Below are positions 26,093 to 34,715 of a stretch of DNA of 64,000 nt, one piece after another. The position numbers were made by a program, and so were the translations under genes. The notes beneath the pieces are model-generated. The model made no database searches and had not been told where the DNA came from. It saw nothing but the letters and a program-made list of their open reading frames with translations. How positions within the stretch are numbered: position 1 is the stretch's first letter; every line of letters starts with the position of its first letter. The DNA is from Sphaerisporangium sp040685555 (GTDB taxonomy: Bacteria > Actinomycetota > Actinomycetes > Streptosporangiales > Streptosporangiaceae), in the NCBI RefSeq assembly GCF_040685555.1, contig NZ_JBFBIK010000025.1:1-64000 (forward strand), written 5' to 3'.

Positions 26093-26746
26093 GTGTCAGT
26101 GCGAAGGCGAGTGGTTGTGCGGTGCTGCTGCCTGGCGCTGATCTTCCTGGTCGCCGCCTGTGCGGTGCTGTGGGTCAGATATAGGTCACCTCTTTACCAG
26201 AGTACGGTCACGGTTGCGTTCATAACCAAGACGAACCAGTCCCAAGGGGAGGTGTACGACCACTTCACCGACAACCACATCTATATGACCCTGGCGACGG
26301 CACGGTTCTTCGAGAACCCGAACACGCTGGAACGTCTCCGCAGCATGGGCGGCACCGCCGATTTCCATTACGAGGTGGCGCACTGGGGCAACGAGGAGGT
26401 CCCGGTGTACGGCCAGCCGTACGCCACCATGCAAACGCTCTCACGCGACCCCAAGGCGTCAATAGACACGCTCAATCTGGCGCTCCGGCTCCTTACCCAA
26501 AAGGTGCAGCGGTTGCAGACGTCGTCGGGAGCCACCGGACGCGTGATGATCAAGTGGGAGCCCATCGACTCCATCAGAGGGCCGGAGCTGCAGTCCCTCC
26601 AAAGGGGCCGCGCCACCGTCGGCATCGCGCTCCTGACCACCCTCGCCATGGTCAGTGTCCTGGCCGTCACCCGTGCCCGAGGGGGAGCCGCCGCCGCGCC
26701 GCAGCCCTCCCGCCCACTCCTGAGCCCTCTACCACGCAATCCCTGA
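26093..26746 (+). CDS. Second, short Wzz-like membrane protein
   Basis: 217 residues. TM1 (about 10-28, CLALIFLVAACAVLWV) is followed by SPLYQSTVTVAFITK, the strand typical after TM1 of Wzz proteins. An extracellular domain and TM2 (about 175-192) follow, with a short cytoplasmic tail. It is divergent from the larger Wzz-like gene, 169 bp away. The GTG start at 26093 leaves a basic MSVRRRVVVR leader. It could form a mixed co-polymerase with the 24772 product, which is an inference. Confidence 0.7.
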   Translation: MSVRRRVVVRCCCLALIFLVAACAVLWVRYRSPLYQSTVTVAFITKTNQSQGEVYDHFTDNHIYMTLATARFFENPNTLERLRSMGGTADFHYEVAHWGNEEVPVYGQPYATMQTLSRDPKASIDTLNLALRLLTQKVQRLQTSSGATGRVMIKWEPIDSIRGPELQSLQRGRATVGIALLTTLAMVSVLAVTRARGGAAAAPQPSRPLLSPLPRNP

Positions 26747-26837
26747 GCCCTTTCCTCACGCCATCGCTGAGCCCCTCCACCGCGCTTCATGGCGAGCCCG
26801 CTTGGAGCGTTCCCCAGATCACGATTTGGAGCTCTCC

Positions 26838-27764
26838 GTGCCTCCTGCCCTGTCCCCTTCGTCACCGCGCCGTCTCTTTCTGTTCGTCGTCACGGTCGCG
26901 TTGGGCGTTGCCGTTGCGGGATGCGGCGCGAGCGACGCCTCGCAGGACGTGGACGACACCCCCACCAAATTCACGCCGCTGCCCGACGGCCGTCCCGACG
27001 TCTCCCACTTCCCCTCGGCCAAGACCACCGGCCCGCAGCCGAGCACCGATCTCCGCGTGGTCGGCGAGACGACCGTGAGGAAGGCCGGGGAGCTCGTCGA
27101 GAACGTCGAGATCCACGGCAAGCTCAACATCGAGGCCAACGACGTCGTGGTGAGAAACGTCCGTGTCATCGGAGAGGGCGACTGGGCGATCATCCAGCGG
27201 CAGGGCGCATCAGGCGCCGTCCTATCGAATTTGGAGATCAAGGGAAACGGCACCACGAAGGTTGACACGGCCGTGCTGAACCAGGGCGGCCAGATCACCA
27301 TCCGCCGGGCCGACATCCATACGGTGTCCAACGGCATCACGACCGACCACGGCGTCATCGAGAACTCCTACCTGCACGACTTCAAGGAGTTCCCCGGCGA
27401 CCATATCGACGGCGTGCAGATCGGCGGATCCCCGATGGCGGGCCTGTCACTGACCGTGCGGCACAACGCGATCCTCAACCAAGTGGCGGAGACCTCGGCG
27501 ATCATCATCGGCCAAGATTTCAGCCGCACCCACGACGTGCTGATCCAGAACAACCTGCTGGGCGGAGGCGGTTACACCGTCTACGGCGGCGAGGGGAAGT
27601 TCGGCGTGCCGACCGACATCAAGATCATGGACAACGTCTTCAGCCGCCGCTTCTACCCGAAGGGCGGCATGTACGGGCCGGTCGCCTACTTCACCGACAA
27701 AGGCAAGGGCAACACCTTCAGCGGCAACGTCTGGGAGGACGACGGCAAGCCGGTGACTCCCTGA
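26838..27764 (+). CDS. Parallel beta-helix lipoprotein
   Basis: 308 residues. The signal sequence ends in the lipobox VAVAGC, so it should be a lipoprotein on the outer membrane face. Residues from about 90 to the end form a right-handed parallel beta-helix. The segment GDHIDGVQ, the block NNLLGGGGYTVYGG and the ending GKPVTP closely match the C-terminal half of the protein encoded at 59-1825. The GTG at 26838 is preferred because GGAG lies 9 nt upstream; a longer frame starts twelve codons earlier. It is likely a glycan-binding or glycan-modifying surface protein. Confidence 0.82.
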   Translation: MPPALSPSSPRRLFLFVVTVALGVAVAGCGASDASQDVDDTPTKFTPLPDGRPDVSHFPSAKTTGPQPSTDLRVVGETTVRKAGELVENVEIHGKLNIEANDVVVRNVRVIGEGDWAIIQRQGASGAVLSNLEIKGNGTTKVDTAVLNQGGQITIRRADIHTVSNGITTDHGVIENSYLHDFKEFPGDHIDGVQIGGSPMAGLSLTVRHNAILNQVAETSAIIIGQDFSRTHDVLIQNNLLGGGGYTVYGGEGKFGVPTDIKIMDNVFSRRFYPKGGMYGPVAYFTDKGKGNTFSGNVWEDDGKPVTP

Positions 27765-27773
27765 CAAGCCGGA

Positions 27774-28772
27774 TCAGCGCGCGGGCGAGAACGCGTCCCT
27801 GGCCAGCATGGCGGGCGCTCCCGAACCGTCCGCGGCGACACGCCACACGTCTGTCGTGTCGCCTCGCAGCCTGTCGTACATGACCGAACCGTCGTCGTAC
27901 CAGGCGGCCTGGTCGTCCACATTGGCGGTCTCCGCAAGCCGCGTCTCCTTGCCGCTCCGCAGGTCCAGAACGTGTAGCCGCCACGGGCTCGACTGGTCGC
28001 CGGTTCGCTTCTTGTATGCCAGGCGTGTGCCGTCCGGGGACAGCGAAGGGCATTCGGGGCCCTCTCGCACCACGTCCATACGGCCGGCGGCGAAGTCGCC
28101 TTTCACCAGATAGACCCTGCCCTTGGTGGAGGCGGTCGCGTAGAAGGTGTTGTCGTCGGACGCGAAGGTGACGCCCCAGTAGTTGAGATCGACCGCCCGC
28201 TCGGACTTGCCGTCGCGGTGAAGAGTGAACTTCTCCAAGCTGTTCACCAGCTTGCCCGTGCGGGTGTCCAGGACGCCGGTCCTGGTCGCGAAGCCCACGC
28301 TGAGGTAGGAGTCCCCCGTCGTGAAGACGGTCCAGGACACCATTCGACCGCTGGCAGAGACACGCGCTCGGCTCGGCACGCCGGGCAGGTCGACCCGCCG
28401 GACCTCTTGCAGGTCGCGGCCGAGGACGATGGCGTCGGACCTGGTGACGACACCGGGCACCAGGCGCAGGCATACAGCCGTCTGCGCGGCCTCGTAGAAC
28501 CGTCGGCAACTCACCCCCGTCGAGCTCGCGGGCCCCTTCCCCGCGTCCCTTATGGCGTAGACGATGCCACTGTCCCCCCGAGGACCGGCCCTGACGACAT
28601 ACAGGTCGTCGCTCGTTCCGAGCTTCACCGACACGGGCGTGGGGACACCGCCGGCGGCGGCCACCGTTCGGTTCTCGCCACGCGAACGCAGCACGACCAC
28701 CACGACGGCGGCAATGAGAAGCAGGACGGCGACGCCCGCGACCATGAGCCGTGCCTTGAAAGAGAGTCGCAT
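27774..28772 (-). CDS. Membrane-anchored TolB-like beta-propeller protein
   Basis: 332 residues. A single N-terminal membrane helix (about residues 8-31, VAGVAVLLLIAAVVVVVL) anchors an extracellular domain with PD40/WD40-like blades, for example CPSLSPDGTRLAYKK and QAAWYDDGSVMYDR. Such propellers usually bind proteins or sugars; no catalytic motif is seen. The ATG at 28772 lies 2 bp after the stop of the acyltransferase gene, so both belong to the minus-strand glycan operon. It ends 10 bp from the convergent beta-helix lipoprotein gene. Confidence 0.75.
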   Translation of the reverse strand: MRLSFKARLMVAGVAVLLLIAAVVVVVLRSRGENRTVAAAGGVPTPVSVKLGTSDDLYVVRAGPRGDSGIVYAIRDAGKGPASSTGVSCRRFYEAAQTAVCLRLVPGVVTRSDAIVLGRDLQEVRRVDLPGVPSRARVSASGRMVSWTVFTTGDSYLSVGFATRTGVLDTRTGKLVNSLEKFTLHRDGKSERAVDLNYWGVTFASDDNTFYATASTKGRVYLVKGDFAAGRMDVVREGPECPSLSPDGTRLAYKKRTGDQSSPWRLHVLDLRSGKETRLAETANVDDQAAWYDDGSVMYDRLRGDTTDVWRVAADGSGAPAMLARDAFSPAR

Positions 28773-28774
28773 GG

Positions 28775-29386
28775 TCAGGTGGGGTCGCCCACAGGGCCGG
28801 TGAGGCTCCCGTCCCGCTCGACGTATCGCTCGCCCGTGGTGGGGCAGCGCCAACTGCCCTCACCGTTCTCCTCCAGCGTCACCCCGGCGCGGCCCACCCA
28901 GCCGACGCGGCGGGCCGGCACTCCGGCTACCAGCGCGAAGTCGGGCACGTCGCGCGTCACCACGGCCCCGGCGGCGACCAGAGCGTGACGGCCCACCGAC
29001 TTCCCGGCGACGATCACCGCGCGGGCGCCGATCGAAGCGCCGTGCCTGATGGTGACCCCTTGGGCCGCCCAATCGCCGTCCCGCTTGAGGTCACCGTCGA
29101 GGCCGGTCGAACGCGGGTACACGTCGTTGGTCAGCACCGCCGCGGGCCCGACGAACACGCCGTCCTCCAGCACTGCGGGCTCGTACACCAACGCGTAATT
29201 CTGCAGCTTGACATTGTCACCAACTACCACGCCCGGTCCGACGTACGCGCCCCTCCCGAGAATGCATCCCCGGCCGAGCACCGCCTTCTCGCGGACCTGG
29301 GCAAGGTGCCAGATCGTCGTGCCCTCGCCGATGCCGGCGGAGGGATCGACGTCCGCGGTGGGTGCGATCTTTACTTCTGTTGCCAT
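28775..29386 (-). CDS. WbpD/WlbB-like hexapeptide-repeat N-acetyltransferase
   Basis: 203 residues, a left-handed beta-helix throughout. IGEGTTIWHLAQVREKAVLG, VGDNVKLQNYALVYE and VFVGPAAVLTNDVYPRS match the WbpD/WlbB/QdtC branch, which N-acetylates 3-amino-NDP-sugars; NxxxxY and the TNDxxPR block are conserved there. Start: ATG at 29386 (MATEVKIAPTA); a start six codons upstream is possible. It likely cooperates with the Gfo/Idh enzyme at 10217 and the aminotransferase at 18039. Confidence 0.86.
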   Translation of the reverse strand: MATEVKIAPTADVDPSAGIGEGTTIWHLAQVREKAVLGRGCILGRGAYVGPGVVVGDNVKLQNYALVYEPAVLEDGVFVGPAAVLTNDVYPRSTGLDGDLKRDGDWAAQGVTIRHGASIGARAVIVAGKSVGRHALVAAGAVVTRDVPDFALVAGVPARRVGWVGRAGVTLEENGEGSWRCPTTGERYVERDGSLTGPVGDPT

Positions 29387-29446
29387 GCCAGCCCTCTGGT
29401 CCAACGACCCTCTGATTGCCCTTGCGACCCTCTGGCCCGTCGGCCG

Positions 29447-30400
29447 TCAGACGCCATCCCAGCCTCTTGTCCACTGGCCGCGCGCCTGCCACAGGCCTCG
29501 CCAGTCTTCCGCCTTAGTAGTCGGCCTGCCCTGCCGGTCGGCGCCGGGTGAGCTCATCCACCGTCCCGCGAGGGCCCGCAGCAGCACCCCCGCCTTTAAC
29601 GACAGCACGCCAAGTCCGCGTAGGAGGGGCGGGAAGTGCCGGCGCACCAGGGTCACCTTCCCCGCGAACAGCAGGACCTGCTTGCGCAGGGAACTGGACG
29701 ACATTCCCGCGGGGTGCACGAAGGTCGCGGCGGCGGTGACTGACGGCCGGTAGCCGGCGGCGGCGGCCCGCAGGCACAGGTCGGCGTCCTCGGCGTACAT
29801 GAAAAAGCTTTTGTCGAACCCGCCCAGCTCGTCCCAGGCCCGCCGCTCGACGAGCATCATGCCGCCGGTGACGATGGGCACCCGGCGCACCTCGTCGGGC
29901 GACCCGCTCCAGGGCCGGGGCGACTCCGGGTCGAACCTTGGCCGGCCGGGGAAGACCGTGCTGAGCCCGGTGGCGAAGCAGAACAGTGACCACGGCGTCG
30001 GCCTGCCCCACCACGAGCGTGGGTCCGTCTCCCCGGTCTCGGTCAGGCACCGGCCGCCGACGATGCCGATCTTCGAACCGCCGCGGACGCAGTCGATGAG
30101 GGCGCGCGGCGTCTCCGGGGAGACCTCGGCGTCGGGGTTCACGAACAAGAGGTAGTCGCCCGAGGCCAGGTCCGCGCCCGCGTGGCAGCCTCTGGCGAAA
30201 CCGTCATTGGTGTCCCGGGCGACAACCCGTGTCCAGGGCGCGAGCGCCCGTACCGTCTCCGCCGTACCGTCGTCGGAGGCGTTGTCAACCACGACCACCT
30301 CGGCGTCGAGCCCGACGACCGCCTTCTCCAGCGCCGCGAGGCACTTGCCGACGTAGGCGCTGGAACGGTAGGTGAGGACGACGACGGAGAGCTCGGTCAT
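29447..30400 (-). CDS. Family 2 glycosyltransferase, rhamnosyltransferase-like
   Basis: 317 residues. It opens ELSVVVLTYRSSAYVGKCL, then VVVDNASDDGT and NPDAEVSPE (the DXD-equivalent). GGFDKSFFMYAEDADLCLRA is the hallmark of the WbbL/rhamnosyltransferase subgroup of GT2. With the complete rml pathway nearby, dTDP-rhamnose is a reasonable donor, though not proven. The ATG overlaps the preceding stop (ATGA). Confidence 0.9.
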   Translation of the reverse strand: MTELSVVVLTYRSSAYVGKCLAALEKAVVGLDAEVVVVDNASDDGTAETVRALAPWTRVVARDTNDGFARGCHAGADLASGDYLLFVNPDAEVSPETPRALIDCVRGGSKIGIVGGRCLTETGETDPRSWWGRPTPWSLFCFATGLSTVFPGRPRFDPESPRPWSGSPDEVRRVPIVTGGMMLVERRAWDELGGFDKSFFMYAEDADLCLRAAAAGYRPSVTAAATFVHPAGMSSSSLRKQVLLFAGKVTLVRRHFPPLLRGLGVLSLKAGVLLRALAGRWMSSPGADRQGRPTTKAEDWRGLWQARGQWTRGWDGV

Positions 30401-31644
30401 CCTTGAGTCCTCTCCATGACGCACAGCCAGGCGTAGAGCAGCCAGCCCAGCTCGTACGGTCGGCACTCGCGGTCCACCGCCACGGGCGGGTACACGCGGT
30501 CGAGAACGGGCAGTCTGGCGCCCTGCCGCACGCGCGTGACCGCGGCACGTGCTCCGCGCACCACCTTGCGCGGGTCCTCGCGGGCGGCCTTGCGCCAGGT
30601 GAGGTCGAGCTCCGGAAGCACCAGCCTCTCGCTCGTCTCCGGACGCTCCAGCATCCAGCGCAGGCCGAGCGCGATCTCCTCGATGCGCGACCGTCCACCC
30701 GCGTCGGCGAGGTCGAGCAGGGCCATCGGCCCCATGGCGAGCTGGTGCACGCTGTAGACAGGGTAGCCCTCGACCACCCCGCCCGAGCGGGCGTCGTAGT
30801 GCCACCACCACTGGCCCTCGGGTCCCTGGGCGGCGCAGATGCCCTCGGAGACCTGCTCGGCCGCGCGCAGCGCGTCCGCGTCGCCGGTGAGGGCGTGCAG
30901 GCGGGCGAGCGCCTGCAGCGGGTAGACCTGGTCGGCGAAACAGCCCACATGGGCGCGATACCACGGCACGAGAGGACCGGAGGCCGGCCCGAGGATGTGC
31001 CGGTAGAGGCGGTCCCCCGCCAGCCCGTCGAGGATGCGTTTCCGGGAGCGCTCCAAGCGCCCGTCCGGGACCTTGCCACCCGCCTTGCGCGCCGCGACGA
31101 GCCCGGCGAGCGCCCAGGCCGCCTCAACGGTGTACACCTGGGCATCAGCGGCCACGCTGTCGTCGAGCTCCGCGAGCCGGGCCAGCGCCACGTCCAGGTC
31201 CGGGTGACCGGACTCGGCCGCCGCCCAGCAGATGAGGGCCGCGTCACCGAGCCCGCTCACCTGGGGCAGCCGCTTGACGAGACGCCCCGTGAGCTCCAGC
31301 ACCGTGTCACCGGCCAGCGCCTCACGCCGACGCTCCTCGGGCAGCGTGTTGACGCCCAGCGCCACGATGGCGGTGTACCGGACGCTGCGGCCCTCGGGAA
31401 CGGCGGTCCACTGTCCCTTCGCCGCCCCCTCGTCGCCGAGCTTCCCGCGGCGGGTGAAGACGAATTCGCCGTCGACGTAGCCCGGCGGCAGCCCTCGTAC
31501 AGCCAGATCCACCATGTCCGTCACGAAGCCCGGTAGCGGGTCCGACCCACTGGTCTGGCGATCCGAACCAGGGCTGGGGCCCAGCAGCGCCATGCGGCGG
31601 CTCGGGGTCACGTTGTCCTCCCTCATGTTCATGGCGCGGCTCAT
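30397..31644 (-). CDS. Alpha/alpha-toroid-like protein of unknown function in the glycan operon
   Basis: 415 residues with no signal peptide. Repeated helical pairs with conserved aromatic and acidic residues (QVYTVEAAWALAGL, CFADQVYPLQALARL, QWWWHYDARSGGVVEGYPVY, YELGWLLYAW) suggest an (alpha/alpha)6 toroid as in glycosidases, epimerases and terpene-cyclase-like folds. I cannot name a family. Start: ATG at 31644 overlaps the WecG stop. A GTG at 31611 with AGGGAGG five bases upstream is a serious alternative. It lies between two glycosyltransferase genes, so it probably acts on the sugar or the lipid carrier. Confidence 0.7.
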   Translation of the reverse strand: MSRAMNMREDNVTPSRRMALLGPSPGSDRQTSGSDPLPGFVTDMVDLAVRGLPPGYVDGEFVFTRRGKLGDEGAAKGQWTAVPEGRSVRYTAIVALGVNTLPEERRREALAGDTVLELTGRLVKRLPQVSGLGDAALICWAAAESGHPDLDVALARLAELDDSVAADAQVYTVEAAWALAGLVAARKAGGKVPDGRLERSRKRILDGLAGDRLYRHILGPASGPLVPWYRAHVGCFADQVYPLQALARLHALTGDADALRAAEQVSEGICAAQGPEGQWWWHYDARSGGVVEGYPVYSVHQLAMGPMALLDLADAGGRSRIEEIALGLRWMLERPETSERLVLPELDLTWRKAAREDPRKVVRGARAAVTRVRQGARLPVLDRVYPPVAVDRECRPYELGWLLYAWLCVMERTQG

Positions 31645-32402
31645 GGTTTCCGCCGCAGCCATTCCTCGGCCAGCATCAGCAGGAACCGCGCATTCGTCTT
31701 CAGATAGCGCGGCCCGAGCCGGACCGGCTCCTGCAGCAGCCGGTAAAGCCACTCCAGGCCGAGACGCTGCCATCCGCTCGGAGCGCGCCGGGTCTCCCCG
31801 GCGAGGATGTCGAAGGATCCGCCCACGCCGTGAATGATCCTGGCCTGGGTCGTCTCCCCCCACTGTCCCACGAAGATCTCCTTCTTCGGCGAGGTAATGC
31901 CGAGGAAAAGCATGTCCGCGCGGGTACCCGCGATCTCCCGGGCCACCTGCCCGGCCCCCTCGTCGGTGAAGTAGCCATCACGGGCTCCAGCGATCGTCAG
32001 ACCGGGGAAGCGCCGGCGTGCCTCGTCGAGCACCTGGGACAGCACCTCGGGGCGAGCGCCGAGGAAGTAGACCCGGTGGCCCCGTCGCGCCGCCTCGGCC
32101 AACAGCTCCAGAAAGAGGTCGATGCCGGCGACCCGCTCTGGCAGAGGGTGGCCGAGCATGCGGGATGCCCAGACGACCGCCTGGCCGTCTGCGAGCACGA
32201 GGTCGCAGTCGAGCACCGACTTGCGCAGCAGCACGTCGGTGCGCATGTTGACGATCTTCGCGGCGTTGACCACGCCGATGCTCAGCGGCCGTCCCGTGTC
32301 GATCGCAACCACGCATCTGGTGACGACCTCGCGCATGGTGAGTGCGTCGAGCACGGTGCCGAGCACTACGTCCCGTCCCGGCGTTCCTTTGACCGTACTC
32401 AC
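31641..32402 (-). CDS. WecG/TagA/CpsF family glycosyltransferase
   Basis: 253 residues, GT26. The Thr/Asn-rich NAAKIVNM motif, the conserved Asp in DCDLVLADGQAVVW, RVAGIDLFLELL and FLGITSPKKEIFVGQW are diagnostic. Members add the second sugar (for example ManNAc) to polyprenyl-PP-linked sugar. The GTG at 32402 has GGGAG seven bases upstream; a GTG two codons earlier is possible. It follows the MFS gene by 76 bp on the same strand. Confidence 0.93.
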   Translation of the reverse strand: MSTVKGTPGRDVVLGTVLDALTMREVVTRCVVAIDTGRPLSIGVVNAAKIVNMRTDVLLRKSVLDCDLVLADGQAVVWASRMLGHPLPERVAGIDLFLELLAEAARRGHRVYFLGARPEVLSQVLDEARRRFPGLTIAGARDGYFTDEGAGQVAREIAGTRADMLFLGITSPKKEIFVGQWGETTQARIIHGVGGSFDILAGETRRAPSGWQRLGLEWLYRLLQEPVRLGPRYLKTNARFLLMLAEEWLRRKP

Positions 32403-32478
32403 CGGCACGCTCCCATGGGCTCACGTCGTCGGCAGCCCGGCACGGCTGCTCGCCTCACATCGGTTCGGCGCTTCACTG

Positions 32479-33843
32479 TCACGCCTTTTCCTTTCCGCGC
32501 ATGAACAGCGCCGATTCCCTTCTGAGCAGCACCGCCGCCAGGACCAGCGCCAGCCCGAGACCGACGGCCATCACCGCGACGGCCTGCCGGGGGCCGACGA
32601 CCGTCCACAGCGCCCCGAAGCACCAGGCCCCCGCCATGGCCGCCACCGCCTGGCCGGTCTGGACGATCGCGAGGCCGGTCGCCCGCTGCGTCTTCGGCAC
32701 GAGCGGCCCGGCCAGGGCGCTGATCACGCCGTCGGTCGCCGCGTAGCCCAGGCCGCGCAACCCGAGCGCGACGGCCAGGAGTACGACACCGTCTCCCCAG
32801 AGGATCAGGAAGTAACAGCCCAGGATGGCCAGGTAGCCGCCGAGGACCACCGCGGACCGGCCGTACCGGTCGGCGAGCCGCCCGAACGGCATCGCCGCGA
32901 GTAGATAGGTGACCGAGACTCCCACAGGGAGGAGCGGCAGCCAGCCTGCGGGGATGTCGAGTCGCTGCTGAAGCAGCAGGTAGAGGAACGCGTCGCTGAT
33001 CGTGACGAGCGACAGCGGTAGCACGGCGACCACCACACGGCGGAACGGCGCGCGCCGGAGCAGCCCGGCCGCCGCACGCAACGACAGCCCGCGACCCGCC
33101 GCGGCCTCCCCGGGCACGCGACCCGCCGCGGGCGCCATGCCGGGCTCGCGTACGAAAAGGGTGAGCACCAGTACACCCAGGACGGCGACGCAGAAACTCA
33201 CCGAGAAGACCGCGTCGTAGGCGTCCAGCGTGAGCCACAGCACCCCGAACGCCGCCAGCGGTCCGAGCAGCGCGCCGGCGGTGTCGAGCGCGCGGTGGAA
33301 ACCGAAGGCCCGTCCCTGCCCGTCCCCCGGCGCGCTCAGCGAGATGATCGCGTCCCTGGGAGCGGTACGCAGCCCTTTGCCCGTACGGTCGACCCCGATG
33401 ACCAGACCGATCAGAGGCACAGAAGTGCCGGCGGCGAGAAAGCCCAGCTTGGTGGCCGCGGACAGGCCGTACCCGAACCCGGCCACCGTCTTGCGGCGCT
33501 GGAAACGGTCGGCGACGTGGCCGCCCACGAGCCGCAGTGCGGCCGTGGCCCCGGTGTAGAGGCCGTCGAGCACGCCGAACTGCATGGTACTGACGCCAAG
33601 ATGGAACACCAGGTAGAGCGGAAGAACCGCGGTGACCATCTCGGACGAGATGTCGGTCAGGAAGCTCACCATGCCCAGGGCGAGCACATTTCCCGTGAGA
33701 AGGCGTCCTGCCCCGCCTGGCGAGCGGCCGTACGGCCCGCCGTGCTCCGGTCCGTCCCCTGGCGGGGATCCGCCGGCCTCGCCCGAAGCGCCCGGCGCGG
33801 ACTTGTTCTGGGAGTCGGCCCCGCGCGTCTCCGACAGGTACAT
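32479..33843 (-). CDS. MFS transporter within the rhamnose operon
   Basis: 454 residues. A soluble Gly/Pro-rich leader of about 50 residues precedes 11-12 membrane helices. SFLTDISSEMVTAVLPLYLV and DRTGKGLRTAPRDAIIS are signatures of a YcgR/PAT-like MFS subgroup whose substrates are not known. ADRYGRSAVVLGG is motif A in the second half. The ATG shares one base with the rmlD stop (TGATG), so the gene is translationally coupled to sugar-nucleotide synthesis. Its role in the glycan pathway is unclear. Confidence 0.86.
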   Translation of the reverse strand: MYLSETRGADSQNKSAPGASGEAGGSPPGDGPEHGGPYGRSPGGAGRLLTGNVLALGMVSFLTDISSEMVTAVLPLYLVFHLGVSTMQFGVLDGLYTGATAALRLVGGHVADRFQRRKTVAGFGYGLSAATKLGFLAAGTSVPLIGLVIGVDRTGKGLRTAPRDAIISLSAPGDGQGRAFGFHRALDTAGALLGPLAAFGVLWLTLDAYDAVFSVSFCVAVLGVLVLTLFVREPGMAPAAGRVPGEAAAGRGLSLRAAAGLLRRAPFRRVVVAVLPLSLVTISDAFLYLLLQQRLDIPAGWLPLLPVGVSVTYLLAAMPFGRLADRYGRSAVVLGGYLAILGCYFLILWGDGVVLLAVALGLRGLGYAATDGVISALAGPLVPKTQRATGLAIVQTGQAVAAMAGAWCFGALWTVVGPRQAVAVMAVGLGLALVLAAVLLRRESALFMRGKEKA

Positions 33844-34715
33844 CAGGCCGGGCCTCCCACCATGGACGGCCACGCCGCGTGGAGCGCGTCGCGCCAATGG
33901 CGGATCGGGGGCAGGCCCGCGGCGGCCCAGCGGTCGTGGCCGAGCACGCTGTAGGCGGGCCTCGCGGCCGGGAGCGGGAAGTCCGCGCTGCCGATGGGCC
34001 TCACCCGGGCGGGATCGGCGCCGAGGAGCATGAAGATCTCGCGGGCCAGGCCGTACCACGTCACCTGGCCGGAGCTGGTGCCGTGATACACGCCGGGAGG
34101 GGCGTCGGCACGCGCGAGCCGTACGAGCTGCGCGGCGAGGTCGGCGGTCCAGGTCGGCTGGCCGAGTTGGTCGTCCACCACGCCGATGGTCTCACGGCTG
34201 CGTTCGAGGGAGATCATCGTCTGGACGAAGTTCCGCCCGGCCGCGCCGTACAGCCACGCGGACCGCACGACGTACCCGGCTCCGGGGAGCAGTCCGAGAA
34301 CGGCTCGCTCACCGGCCAGCTTGCTACGGCCGTAGGCGTTGACCGGCCGGGTCGGGGCGTCCTCGGCGTACGGCGCGCTCGCCGTACCGTCGAAGACGTA
34401 GTCGGTGGAGATGTGGAACAGGCGGGCGCCCACATCGGCGCACGCGGTGGCCAGGGCGCGCACCCCGCCGCCATTGACCGCCAGAGCGTCGATCTCGTGC
34501 GCCTCGGCGTCGTCCACGGCCGTCCAGGCGGCGCAGTTGACCACGACGTCCGGCTTCTCCTGCCGGATGACCTCGCGCACGCCGTCGGGGTAGCGCAGGT
34601 CGAGGCGATCGCGGCCGTACGGCAGGACGTCGGGCGCGGCCGGGTCGCTCGCCAGCTCGGCCAGAAGGGCGGTCCCGAGCATGCCCTTCGCGCCGGTGAC
34701 CAGCAGCCGGTTCAC
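33843..34715 (-). CDS. rmlD: dTDP-4-dehydrorhamnose reductase (RmlD)
   Basis: 290 residues. It performs the last, NAD(P)H-dependent step to dTDP-L-rhamnose. GAKGMLG is the nucleotide motif, STDYVFDG is the RmlD fingerprint, and the Tyr-Lys pair is in AYGRSKLAGE. The GTG start overlaps the rmlB stop (GTGA). Order in the operon: sugar transferase, rmlA, rmlB, rmlD, MFS. Confidence 0.95.
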   Translation of the reverse strand: MNRLLVTGAKGMLGTALLAELASDPAAPDVLPYGRDRLDLRYPDGVREVIRQEKPDVVVNCAAWTAVDDAEAHEIDALAVNGGGVRALATACADVGARLFHISTDYVFDGTASAPYAEDAPTRPVNAYGRSKLAGERAVLGLLPGAGYVVRSAWLYGAAGRNFVQTMISLERSRETIGVVDDQLGQPTWTADLAAQLVRLARADAPPGVYHGTSSGQVTWYGLAREIFMLLGADPARVRPIGSADFPLPAARPAYSVLGHDRWAAAGLPPIRHWRDALHAAWPSMVGGPA

